Assembly (NCBI RefSeq): GCF_020379485.1
Contig: NC_063438.1
Coordinates: forward strand, 2,232,001 to 2,296,000
Length of the DNA stretch: 64,000 nt
Direction: 5' to 3'
Source: Brassica napus
Lineage: Eukaryota > Streptophyta > Magnoliopsida > Brassicales > Brassicaceae
Shown: positions 1 through 9,919 of the stretch, one piece after another
Layout of the letters: every line of letters begins with the position of its first letter
Numbering within the stretch: the first letter of the stretch is position 1
Notes under the pieces: generated by a model
Databases searched by the model: none
Seen by the model: only the letters and a program-made list of their open reading frames with translations
What the model was told of the DNA's origin: nothing
Position numbers and translations under genes: made by a program

Positions 1-1788
1 TATCGGTTTTCACCGCCATAGCACACCGCTGTTCCGCGTCTGACGTCTTGAGATAATGGAGGACTTCATGCGTAATGAGAACATTATCTGAGATGGCCCG
101 ACCTGGTACGAAGGCGGACTGGTTTTCGGAAATAATTCCAGATAAGAGAGGTTGGAGTCGCTTCGTCATGATCTTCGAGATAATTTTATAGTACACATTG
201 CACAGCGCAATGGGTCTATACTCCGCCACTGTCTGTGGGCTTTGTATCTTTGGGATGAGCCGAATATGCGTGTCGTTGATCTTTTCCGGCAATCTGTCCG
301 AGATGAAAAAACCTTGCACTTCCTTCACTATCTCCATGCCCACTGTGTCCCAATTGGAATGATAGAAACCAGCGGAGAAACCATCCGGCCCGGGAGCTTT
401 GTCAGCGTGAATGGAGAAGACAGCCTCCTTAATCTCCATCGCTGATGGGGTTCTGATCAGTCCTTCGTTTTGCTCTGAAGTCACCATTGGCGATAGGGCC
501 TGCTGTACCGTCTCTTCTCTCTGTCCGTCAACTGAAGAGAATAGTTTCTGAAAATACTTGACAATCACTTTCCCTATCTGGTCTTCCTGATAAACTGCTG
601 TACCATCTTCATCTTCTATTACCGAGAAAGCATTTGCTCTCTTCCGGTTTTTCGCAGTCGCATGAAAGAACCCCGTATTACGGTCTCCGAGACTAAGCCA
701 AAGCAGACGGCTACGTTGTCTCCAGTATGCTTCTTCTGCTATGTAAGCCGAGTTGAGTTCGTTTGACACTCTAGTAATCAGGTCAGTGTCATTGACGGGA
801 CTCGTTAATGCTTCTTCCAGCTCTTCTTTTTTTTGCTCGATAATAAGCCTGCTGTTCTGGTACTGTTGTTTGCTCCATCCAGCGATGGCAGCTCTAACAG
901 CGCTAATTCTGTCATTGACAGATGTGTGATGCACCTCGTTCCAGACCTGGTTAACTAGAGTTTTCACTTCAGGATTGTCCCTCAGTCTTCTATCAAACCG
1001 AAAGATGCCTCTACGCTTTCTTTTGTCTGGTTCGAAAAAGGAGACAATGGGTTTGTGGTCGGAGCCTTCATAGGTCAGGTACTGTGATCTCGCCTTTGGG
1101 AAAAGCTCTGCCCAGTCGCCATTGGCTACCGCTCTGTCAAGCCTGCATCTGACCAAGAAATCTCCTCTCTTTCCCCTCCATGAAAGACAGTCTCCTGAAT
1201 GTTGCAGGTCATATAGATCACCTTCAGAAAGAATGTACGCAGGTCTGAAAAGGAGCTTTCTGGCCTTTCCGGTCCACCAACTTTCTCAGCATTGCAGGTT
1301 AAATCGTTAAAGTCGCCTGTGATGAACCATGGAGCCGTACGAGATGAGTTTATGGACAGGAGATGATCCCAGAAGATCCGTCTCGTTGGCTTGTCAGTAT
1401 CAGCATAAATAAAGGAGGCATAGAAAATTTTTCCTTCATATTCGATACAAGTGTCAATCAGGTTAGCACAAGCGCTCAGTACACTTAATTTTATTTCCTG
1501 CTTCCACATGAGAGCCAGACCACCAGCGCCATGCCCCGTCGGAGGGACTAGATGAATATTTTCATACTCCAGCTGCTTCGTCTTTTTAAGCACGAAGCTG
1601 TCGGGATTTTTGGTTTCGGAGAGGAATAGAATGTCGGGGAAAATGGTTTTTTTCATCTTTCCTAACCTACGAACTGTCCGGGGATTCCCTAACCCCTGAC
1701 AGTTCCAACTCCCGATTTTTAAGGACCGAGAGAAGATGGATTTTGAAAATCCATCTTTCTTCGCGTAGAAGCTGGGATCATATTGCAC
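1..1788 (-). pseudogene. LINE ORF2: endonuclease plus reverse transcriptase, frameshifted and cut by the window edge
   Basis: The endonuclease part starts near 1788 and shows KIGSWNCQGLGNP, a SETK motif, ALMWK and TGDFND, the usual order of plant LINE endonucleases. Around 1230-1240 the correct frame moves by one base: one frame stops at 1126, while the neighbouring frame carries on with [18 protein letters not shown] and then GSDHKP. From there I read it without a stop to position 1. It includes [31 protein letters not shown] and [10 protein letters not shown], which are the first reverse transcriptase blocks. The protein would supply nicking and target-primed reverse transcription. The single frameshift makes this copy a pseudogene unless the base is a sequencing error. 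Confidence 0.9.
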
Positions 1789-2455
1789 AGAGGTTGGTCT
1801 TCTGAGTTGGTTGCCGATGAAGACTTCTCTCTTCTTGCTCGGGATGTGCCCACTTTAGCTCTTGGGTTCCGGTTTATTGGGGTATCTGCCCTCTGAGTTT
1901 TCCGGGCTAGAGGCGGCTTCAACTGTGTACTCTTCCTCTTCAGGGAGGTAGTGCCTCTGGTTTTAGGACTGTTCTGTGTTGTTCTCCTTCCTGGAGGACG
2001 TCCGGGTTTTCGTTTTACGCTCACAGCCATCACGCTCTGATCAGTGGGGAGCGGAGGAGGAGCCATAGGCCCGAGTCTGAGTTGGGCGGGTATTCTTTCC
2101 GCTGAGGGATTTTCTTCTGCGCTTCTCAGATTTTGGTAGTCGTCTTCATTATCTCCCAGGGACGCTTGGACCATTCTTGCTGCGGTTTCTTCGAGTTGAC
2201 CCTCTTCTTCTGCCCTCCGGAACCTCTCCTTGCGGGCAGCACTCTCCGACGGGTCGGCACATTGTGTATACTGGACCATGACCTCACGTACTTCCTCAAG
2301 TGCTTCATTGAAAGCTTCTTGAGGTGCTGGGGTTTTGTCATTTTGAAAAGGATTCCCTCTTACTGATAATATTCTTCCTCCTGTAGTAGAATCTGATCCT
2401 TCTCGTCGCTTCTGTCCGCGTCCCCTAGCGGTAGCGTCGTAACTAAGGTCTCTTA
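1..2455 (-). mobile_element. LINE (non-LTR retrotransposon), 3' part off the left edge
   Basis: A minus-strand non-LTR retrotransposon. Reading leftwards it has a gag-like ORF1, an apurinic endonuclease domain and the fingers region of a reverse transcriptase that runs off position 1. The right (5') boundary is only approximate: ORF1 stays open to about 2456, where the sequence becomes AT-rich intron-like DNA next to a polygalacturonase exon. The gag lacks its usual N-terminal part, so the copy looks 5'-truncated. The poly(A) end and target-site duplication lie outside the window. A one-base frameshift near 1235 makes this copy defective. Confidence 0.93.
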
Positions 2456-2456
2456 T
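1719..2456 (-). CDS. LINE ORF1 (gag-like), 5'-truncated
   Basis: Open frame on the minus strand. It has an internal Met at 2279 but stays open upstream to about 2456 (residues DLSYDATARGRGQ near the start). The product is very basic and Pro/Arg-rich, with an AT-hook-like KRKPGRPPGRR stretch. This is typical of the C-terminal half of plant LINE gag proteins, which bind the element RNA. The RRM-like and zinc-knuckle parts normally found further N-terminal are missing. It overlaps the endonuclease frame by about 70 bases in another frame, an ORF1/ORF2 arrangement common in these elements. No start codon of its own is evident. Confidence 0.7.
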   Translation of the reverse strand: MRDLSYDATARGRGQKRREGSDSTTGGRILSVRGNPFQNDKTPAPQEAFNEALEEVREVMVQYTQCADPSESAARKERFRRAEEEGQLEETAARMVQASLGDNEDDYQNLRSAEENPSAERIPAQLRLGPMAPPPLPTDQSVMAVSVKRKPGRPPGRRTTQNSPKTRGTTSLKRKSTQLKPPLARKTQRADTPINRNPRAKVGTSRARREKSSSATNSEDQPLCNMIPASTRRKMDFQNPSSLGP

Positions 2457-2508
2457 ATGTACTTTTATATTCTTTCTAATGATAACTTATGATTGATCAT
2501 ATATATAG

Positions 2509-2727
2509 AGCTCTGGTGTGAAGATAAGTGGAGTGACTTTTGCAAACATAAAGGGAACATCAACAACACCAATAGCTATGAAACTGGATTGTAGTGGAAG
2601 CCATCACTGCACAGGGATTACATTGAAAAACATTAAGCTCTCTTACATGAAAGGAGCAACAACTTCTTACTGCAAGAACGCTCATGGAGGAGCCTCTGGA
2701 GTTGTGGTTCCAATGAATTGTATGTGA
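2509..2727 (+). pseudogene. Last exon of a polygalacturonase (gene broken by or next to the LINE)
   Basis: A typical acceptor (tatatag) is followed by a 219-base frame ending in TGA. It encodes SSGVKISGVTFANIKGTS and a C-terminus with paired Cys and VVPMNC. It has exactly the same length and reading phase as exon 4 of the intact polygalacturonase at 4103-5610. The three upstream exons, which carry the catalytic residues, are not visible; LINE sequence lies directly upstream. Either the LINE sits in intron 3 and the rest of the gene is beyond the left edge, or only this exon survives. GH28 enzymes hydrolyse homogalacturonan in the cell wall. Family call is sure; functional state is not. Confidence 0.8.
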
Positions 2728-4102
2728 AGTTTAATTTGTTATATGATGGTTTTTGTTTTGCTTTGATGTTTTTTTTTTATCTTTGAAACTCATCCAAATT
2801 TGAATGTGATGAAGTCTTTGGTCTGAATTGAAATAAAACTAAAGCAGTCAGTTTGATTGTTGGTTTATCAGTGTGACAGAATGATGTTTGTACCAATTCT
2901 ACTATGACTGGAAAAGATGAAGAAAAAAATAATATCTTCAACTTATAACTATTCTTAAACTCGGCATTTCACCTTTATAAGAAATCGAGTTCTTTCTGAG
3001 CAAGAAAATAATAAAACCAATTAGCTTGCTAGTTGCTATGTGTTGCCCCTTTGTTCTTTGTAAAGCTTTTTGACATTACCTTCGGTCGCAAGCAAACATG
3101 TTCGAATATTCGAATCCAAAACAAAATAAACGATATATCATAAGGCCAGTTGCAGAATATAACCATTCAAAGAATTGAGACTAACCGTCACTGATAACGG
3201 TCCATTCATCCTTCACGTAAATCCATGTGGCCATGTGATAACTATTCTAAGTATATGTTAATCTCCCAAATGACCATATAACTTACATTACATATCCCAT
3301 GTTACCTGTTTCTTATGACGTGGTAAGTTGCATTGGTTGACTTTTAGTAACCCATTCATTTTTTCCAAGAGCTTTTGTTGACTTATGCTACTCATGGCCG
3401 TACGATTCGGAGGCTTTTCTTCTTCTACGGCTGCGATTTGATTATGACATTTCCACACTCCACATGTCACATGCCATAGATTATGCTATACATGAAACCT
3501 GATCCATTGGCCCTCGTATTCGGTTTTTAATCAATCTTAGAGAAAGTCTATATATTAAATATCATTCAAAACCAAAGACCAACAGAAAAGTCATCTGACA
3601 CTTGCATAATTTGTATTTATTTCTTTTGCCAATTATCAGTTACTTCATAGTATCTTACATTCTCGACTCAAATTAATACTAAATAAATTATACAAGTGAA
3701 CATGGATCCTTGTGAACAAGCACGCAAAGATCACATGCTTTCTCCTTTATAGATCAACATTATTTGCTTAAGGAATTCACAACTGCTTATCATCATCACA
3801 TGCGATTATGCGAACCGTACATTTCATTCATTTGAATTTAATCAAGCATATGATCTGACAATCATTAGCATTAGCATTACAGTTCAAAAAAAAATCATTA
3901 GCATTATGATTAAAATAAAGTCAACGTATTCAAATATATATATTTAAACAAAAAATTCCATATACAATTCCATATAAATACCTGCCATACCCGTATGATT
4001 TTCCTTCATCCTCACATTTCATCTAAAGCACAAAAACATAAATACTCTCAAATCTGACATCTACAAAGATTCATTACTCTTTCTCTTTGTAAGAAACATT
4101 AA
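2728..4102. other. Intergenic spacer between the two polygalacturonase genes
   Basis: About 1.4 kb. The first part should be the 3' UTR of the upstream polygalacturonase. The rest is AT-rich with no coding-like frame, and its end is the promoter of the next gene. No transposon termini were recognised. Confidence 0.6.
3973..3980 (+). promoter_or_regulatory. TATA box of the polygalacturonase gene
   Basis: TATAAATA lies 122 bases upstream of the ATG at 4103, leaving room for a 5' UTR of roughly 90 bases rich in CA and CT. It is the only strong TATA motif at a suitable distance. Confidence 0.6.
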
Positions 4103-5610
4103 ATGGATCATATTAGTAACAAGCTTGTAGCTATTTTGCTGATGTTCTTCTCAAGCATCTTGCTTATGAGAACATCAATGGCTGCTTACAACTATAATGT
4201 CGTCAAGTTTGGTGCTAAACCGGACGGTCGAACCGACTCCACAAAAGCCTTCCTCGGCGCGTGGCAAGCAGCTTGCCGTTCAGCTGCAAGTGTCACTGTA
4301 ACGGTCCCGAGAGGGAGCTTCTTACTAAAACCGGTGGAGTTTCGTGGTCCGTGCCGTAGCAAAATCACGTTTCAGATTTATGGAACCATTGTAGCTCCTA
4401 CGGATTACCGTGGTTTGGGTAATTCCGGTTATTGGATCTTGTTCGTGAAAGTTAACCGCATCTCGATCAATGGAGGAACGTTAGATGCTAGAGGTGCTTC
4501 TTTTTGGGCTTGTCGAAAATCTGGAAAGAGCTGTCCTGCTGGAGCCAGAGTAAGATAACCGATTTAACTGACTTTTAATGCATTAATTAAATTAATATAA
4601 AATTAATTTCAGCTATTTTTTGATAATTAATAATTACACCAATAATATATTTTTTAAAAACTCAATAACACTTCTGATATTTGGTTGTGATGATGTTGTT
4701 GCAGTCCATGACGTTTAACTGGGCAAACAACGTCGTAGTAACCGGGTTAACGTCAATAAACAGTCAAGTAACACATTTAGTGATAAATAGCTGCAACAAT
4801 GTAGTTGTCCGGAAAGTAAAGTTAGTAGCTCCAGACCAAAGTCCGAACACAGATGGCCTCCACGTCCAAAATTCTGCTGGTGTGACCGTAACCGATAGCA
4901 CGTTTCAGACCGGAGACGACTGTATCTCTATCGGTCCGGGAACTCGTAACCTCTACATGTCTAAACTCAACTGCGGTCCAGGCCACGGAATCAGGTATGA
5001 TAATTAAAGATAACTTGAAGAGCAAGGTTCATATATTTTGAAGATACTGATTTTTCTAATGATATTACATTGTGGCAGTATTGGGAGTCTAGGGAGAGAT
5101 GCTAAGGAAGCTGGAGTACAGAACATAACGTTGGTAAACTCTGTTTTTTCGGGTTCAGATAATGGTGTTCGGATCAAGTCATGGGCTAGACAAAGCACAG
5201 GTTTTGTGAGGAACGTTTTGTTTCAAAATCTGATCATGAAGAACGTTCAGAATCCAATCATTGTTGATCAGAACTATTGTCCGACTCATCAAGGTTGTCC
5301 TAAACAGGTAAAAATAATTATTAACCAAAATCTAAACCAAATGGATGATTTAGAATTAATCTGATTGGTTATGTTTGATTATATATTGTAGGGTTCTGGG
5401 GTGAAGATTAGTCAGGTTGTGTATAGGAACATTCAAGGGACGTCACGAACGCAACATGCTTTAAAGTTTGATTGTAGTCGTAGTAATCCGTGCCAAGCGA
5501 TTAGATTGCATGATATTAAGCTAACGTTCAACGGTCGGTCCGCTACTTCACAATGTAAGAATATTAAAGGAGTTAAGGCTGGTGTGGTGATGCCACAAGG
5601 TTGTCTTTGA
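4103..5610 (+). CDS. Polygalacturonase (GH28, exopolygalacturonase type)
   Basis: Four exons: 4103-4549, 4705-4994, 5079-5307 and 5392-5610, all with GT-AG introns, giving 394 residues, the usual family length. The N-terminus has a secretion signal (hydrophobic segment to about residue 27, ending RTSMA). All four GH28 motifs are present: SPNTDG (195-200), TGDDC (218-222), GPGHGISIGS (240-249, split over the exon 2/3 junction) and RIK (277-279). The enzyme hydrolyses alpha-1,4 galacturonan of pectin in the wall; close relatives as I remember them (At2g43860-At2g43890, pollen exopolygalacturonases) suggest floral expression. It lies downstream of a broken tandem paralogue. Function secure at family level; exo or endo mode is inferred. 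Confidence 0.95.
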
Positions 5611-6124
5611 TTTGATGATTTTGAAGGGCATGTAACAAAGTGTTTTACGATGACATTACACCGTCTTAGGCACAAGATTATTATTTGCGTCCATGATCGA
5701 GTTGTTCTGTCTAATATTTAAATATGTATGTATATTATTAAAGTTTAATTTGTACTTTTTGGTATAAAATATTAATATGAATTTCTAGTTTCCCATGGGT
5801 TGAAGCTGAGCATTCAGTAAAGATTTATGTTCAGTTGAGTAATCAATTGGTCCTTCCTCATGAATTAAACTATTTTAAGCGTAACGATCCACTGATCCAC
5901 ATAAGCTGGCCAAAGTTTAAGCAACAAAATCTAAATTGGAGCAAAAAAAGATTGAAAAGGATCACAAAACATTATTTTATTATAAAGGGTTGAATAATCA
6001 TCGCATTCAGAAATACAACGTTTATATAATAATGCAGATAAAGTAAACTAACACAATTCATTCTTAATAGATAAGTAGAATAGCATTAAATACTCTTAGC
6101 GAAGAGTAAGAGAGATTTCTTGGA
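5611..6124. other. Intergenic region between convergent polygalacturonase and HOL1 genes
   Basis: About 0.5 kb of AT-rich sequence that must hold both 3' UTRs. No reading frame or element recognised. In Arabidopsis I expect an inositol polyphosphate 5-phosphatase gene (At2g43900) near here; nothing like it is visible. Confidence 0.5.
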
Positions 6125-7968
6125 TCAAGTGATCTTCTTCCACCTCCCAAGCTTCTCTTTGCCCTGCTCAATTTTTTTGGGTTAAAATACATCATATCAA
6201 TCGAATGAGTAATCAATTAGTGTGTCTTTAAACTTAATGCAGCTAGAATATACTCACTTAATTGAGTATTATATGAAAATAGTTTCATAAAAATACTAAA
6301 ACATTTTGACTTGTACAGATGGGAATTTTTGTTCTGTTTTTTATCATGTAAAAATGGTCTATACAATAATTCACGTACTAGATTCATGTACTATGTATAT
6401 ATAATGGCAGTGGGATGTGTATATACATCAAAGCCAACAAATTACAACTTAGTTTTATGATTTCAAATATACATCTAACTGTATCAGTTCTATGATTATT
6501 GTCTATTCCATTCCACAATGTAAGCAGTGTGTTTGTACCTTACGAGTGGCAATGGAGTATGGATTCTCCTCGATGGACACTGCCTTAAATCCTACGGGAA
6601 CCAAAACATCTTCGTAGCTAAACCTCAAGAAATGCACGCACAGTTAACATATTTAGTTAAATATTTAAGCTAATTACAGATTTTCAACAGTCATAAATAT
6701 ATATATTTAACTATATTTTTACATACCGAAAACTAACAGAATAGTTAAGTATTGTGTTTCAGAAAAAGAAAAAAAAGAATAGTTACGTACGTAGATACAG
6801 CTACTTTGTAGGGAGGTCCACCATCATGATCGGTAATCTAATAAATAAGGAACGCAAACTAATTAATCATAATTCACATGATCTATGGTTATAGGGCATA
6901 CATGATGCAAATATAGGTAATTAAATAATGCAATAGCCACACGAAAAATTAAATGAAAATTATCACCGGATACATGAGAGTTATGAGTTCGCCGTCGGGT
7001 TTTAAGAGTTCATACATGGATTTAGCCCATGCAGGTCTCATCTCAGGCTCAATGGCACAGAAGACCCTGTTAATTATATGAGTTAATTGGAATATTAAAT
7101 ACTTATATTTAACATTATGTTAAAATAGTTGGTTAACTCACACATAATCGAAGATGAGGTCAAATAATTCGTTAGGACGCCATGTGAAGAAGTCTTCCTT
7201 CACGAACGTAAAGTACTTGGCCTTCGGTGAGGAGCCGTAAGTCTATATGTAATCCAGAGGTATTAATAATTTATTCTAGTAATTGAAGACAAAGGTAACT
7301 TAGTGAGAAAATGAGTAACCTCAGCAGCTTTAGCGAGGGCACTTTCAGAAATATCCAAACCAACAACGAAACGTTCGGGGCTTGCCATCGCAACCACATC
7401 GTGACCCTGCTCACATTCATTATTTTTTACAACAAAAAAAGGTAATTACCTATGAACATTTAAAACTAGCTTCATTCTTGGTTTGATCAGTATTTTATTT
7501 TCTAAACTGAACCGTGAAAAAAAAGAGACGTATGAAGAGTAATAAAAAGACTAACTCCACCACAGCCGGGGACAAGAGCACGGCCAAGAGGAAGAGAAGA
7601 AGAGTCAACAAGATGTACAACGAGAGGTGTGGCTCTTCCTTGGTCCCATGGTGTTATCCCGTCTTCCCAACATTTTTCCCATCCGCCTGTTTATTTTACT
7701 TAGTTATGGAAAATGTATTCACTAGATTCAATCAAGAAGCATATGATCTTGATCAGTGTGACTTTTTTTGTCACAAATCCGCCATGATTTTTCCATATAG
7801 ATCAGTAAAGGCAAAGGCCTAAAACGCTTTTATTCTTGTATAAAGTAAATATTAAGAGAAGAATGAATCACCTTCCTCAACAGTTTCCGGCAGGAACTTA
7901 GCAACTTCTTCAGGAGGAATGATGTTTTCGCCATTGCTCTGACCTGTTTTTTGTTGTTCCTCAGCCAT
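6125..7968 (-). CDS. HOL1: SAM-dependent halide/thiol (thiocyanate) methyltransferase, HOL1 type
   Basis: Eight exons on the minus strand: 7872-7968, 7556-7686, 7320-7406, 7142-7242, 6967-7066, 6791-6837, 6539-6617 and 6125-6166. They give 227 residues, which I recall as the length of Arabidopsis HOL1. The SAM-binding motif reads [14 protein letters not shown] across the exon 2/3 junction, preceded by [30 protein letters not shown] and ELITLMYP follow in the C-terminal half. The enzyme methylates chloride, bromide, iodide and above all thiocyanate released from glucosinolates, giving volatile CH3X, in the cytosol. All exons keep frame and splice sites, so the gene appears intact. A paralogue with the same exon structure lies at 17397-18743. 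Confidence 0.95.
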
Positions 7969-8390
7969 TTTTAGGGTTCTTCCTATTCTTTTCTTGTTTT
8001 GGTGGGTATTGAAGTTGTAGATCTTTAAGCAAATGCGATGTAACTAATATACGCTACAGAGGCCACAAAATTTATTATTAATAAATCTAACAAAAAGAAA
8101 CCAATAATTGAAACTAAGGGGCTGGTATTGGATTGGGAAGTTTGGTGGAAATAAATATAACCGTAATTAGGATTTTTTTAATGGATTTCATTGGATTCTT
8201 AAAAGATGAGAAGGAAAATAAAGATCAAGGGAATAGATTCTTTACGTGATAAGCAATTGGATTTTAGAACTATGACATACTTGGGCTTAGACTTTGTTTC
8301 CAAATCAACAATAAAAAAATAATAAAATCATTATTAAAATATCTTTTGCAAATAAATAAAACAATGTAGTTGTTGCCAGAAAAAAAAAAA

Positions 8391-8762
8391 CTAAGTAGTT
8401 GCATCTTTCCACATTTCTTCAGCCATAGCTTCTCTCCAGATATTAGCACTTTCTCTTTCTTGATCTTGTGTCTCAAAAATTTCTTCAACATTTTTAGAAT
8501 CATCTCTTACATTGTTTCCTTCCATATTTTCTGCATTGGTAGCTTCATTGGCAACTTCAACAGGAAACTCATCTGAGCGACAATGCTTTCGAAGAAAATT
8601 ATGTAAGGCTACACAAGCCAATACCAATTCTGCTTGTGTCTTGATAGAAAACGGAGGAGCAGATTTAAATATTAGAAATCGTGATTTGAATATTCCAAAT
8701 ATTCTCTCAATCACGTTTCTTAAGGAGGAATGACGATGATTGAACAAAGATACACAAAACAA
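8391..8762 (-). pseudogene. Harbinger transposase, C-terminal relic
   Basis: The frame contains FNHRHSSLRNVIERIFGIFK, the conserved block at the C-terminal end of the DDE domain in PIF/Harbinger (ALP1-like) transposases. LVLACVALHNFLRKH and an acidic tail ending in MAEEMWKDATT follow. The catalytic Asp residues and everything N-terminal are missing, so it cannot catalyse transposition. Confidence 0.85.
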
Positions 8763-9059
8763 CTTACTTCAGTTTGCAGAGTGATTTTTCTTTACGCTAG
8801 TTGCTGTAAACAGTTTATATAGAGAAACTTCTTGATATCTACGAGATAAGAAACAAACGATTTAAAAATATAAAATCATTGATATTCAGAGAATCTAGGT
8901 AACAAAATCTGTTTAGTAACTAATCAACGTAATATATGGAGAAGATTTTTGAAAAGAACAAACATTTGGTTCCCAACGTTTAAAAACTCAGTGGATTTTT
9001 ATTTTCTTCAACCAGATGGTTGCTTGATCTCAACAACTTCCATGATTTTTTCCCAACAG

Positions 9060-9345
9060 TATCCAAATAAACAACACCATATGACTGAACATAACCACAC
9101 CGTAATTTCTCCCTCCTGCCGCCTTAATCACTACTCTCTCATCCGTCGGACGCGGTGCATCCTCCGCCTTCTTGTACATCTCCGGCAACAGAAACTGCAT
9201 CGTCACCGTCTTCTTCTCTCCTCCTCCTTCCTTGGTCACAACCGGAGCAGTTTGCCGAACAAGCGTATGTACTTGGCCAAGACCATAAAGCCGCCGTCTT
9301 TGTCGTGTTTGAACTCGGAAGGATCATAAGTTGTGGTGAAGAAGG
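9060..9345 (-). pseudogene. Fragment of a SOUL haem-binding protein gene
   Basis: On the minus strand one frame reads YDPSEFKHDKDGG and LAKYIRLFGK. After an internal deletion and frame change another reads APVVTKEGGG, VTMQFLLPEMYKKAEDAPRP and TDERVVIK, then GGRNYGVVMFS. These are consecutive parts of the SOUL/HBP family, closest in my memory to At2g37970 (SOUL-1). The part between FGK and APVVTKE is lost and the two halves are out of frame, so no functional protein results. It lies wholly inside the Harbinger element and was probably captured by it. Confidence 0.8.
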
Positions 9346-9919
9346 ATGATAAAGAAAGGAATGGTGGTGCAGGAAGGATTTGAAATCCACGTAAAAAAGT
9401 TAGGATTTGTTTACTCTTGTTTTTTATGGAAAAGTACATTAAAATCTATTATAACTTATTTCTCATAAAATCTATGAAGATATTGAATAACAGGGGAATT
9501 TAATTCTTTCCAAATTCTATTTGACAAATCCTTAATCCAATAACACTGGATTTTAATTCATTTTTTTCAATTCCACAATTGAATAACACTGGATTTAGTA
9601 TCAGACTTAAATTCCATCAAACTCCATTAAACTACCAAATTCAATAACACCCACTAAGTAATTTTATATTTAGTCATTACTTATTGTCTTTTTATCATCA
9701 ATGCTTTTTTGCCCATTTTATTTGTGTTCTCAATGGAGCATGTAGATATTTTAGATTTTCCTCGGGTAAGAAAAAACAAGTAGGAACACATGAAATAAGG
9801 AGACTAATTATTTACGATTAGGTATTTTAGTTACGAACTGAAAAAAAACATAATCATTACTCATTAGTATTTCACTATATCTGAAATTTAAGTTCTAATA
9901 TGATAAAAAGGTTCTAATA

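Larger units (their letters stand above)
8118..9654 (-). mobile_element. PIF/Harbinger-type DNA transposon, non-autonomous, with captured gene fragment
   Basis: Terminal inverted repeats are GGGGCTGGTATTGGATTGG on the left and, reversed, GTGGGTGTTATTGAATTTGG on the right. Both ends are flanked by TAA (8115-8117 and 9655-9657), the three-base target duplication typical of PIF/Harbinger. The element is 1537 bases long. Inside are the C-terminal end of a Harbinger transposase (8391-8762) and a fragment of a SOUL haem-binding gene (about 9060-9345), both on the minus strand. There is no full transposase, so the copy could move only if helped by another. Confidence 0.85.

Noticed and set aside
7514..7822. 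Plus-strand reading frame of about 100 codons
   Set aside because: It is the opposite strand of HOL1 exon 2 and its introns and has no family features.
9139..9439. Several overlapping frames on both strands
   Set aside because: Alternative frames of the SOUL fragment; only the frames matching that family are meaningful.
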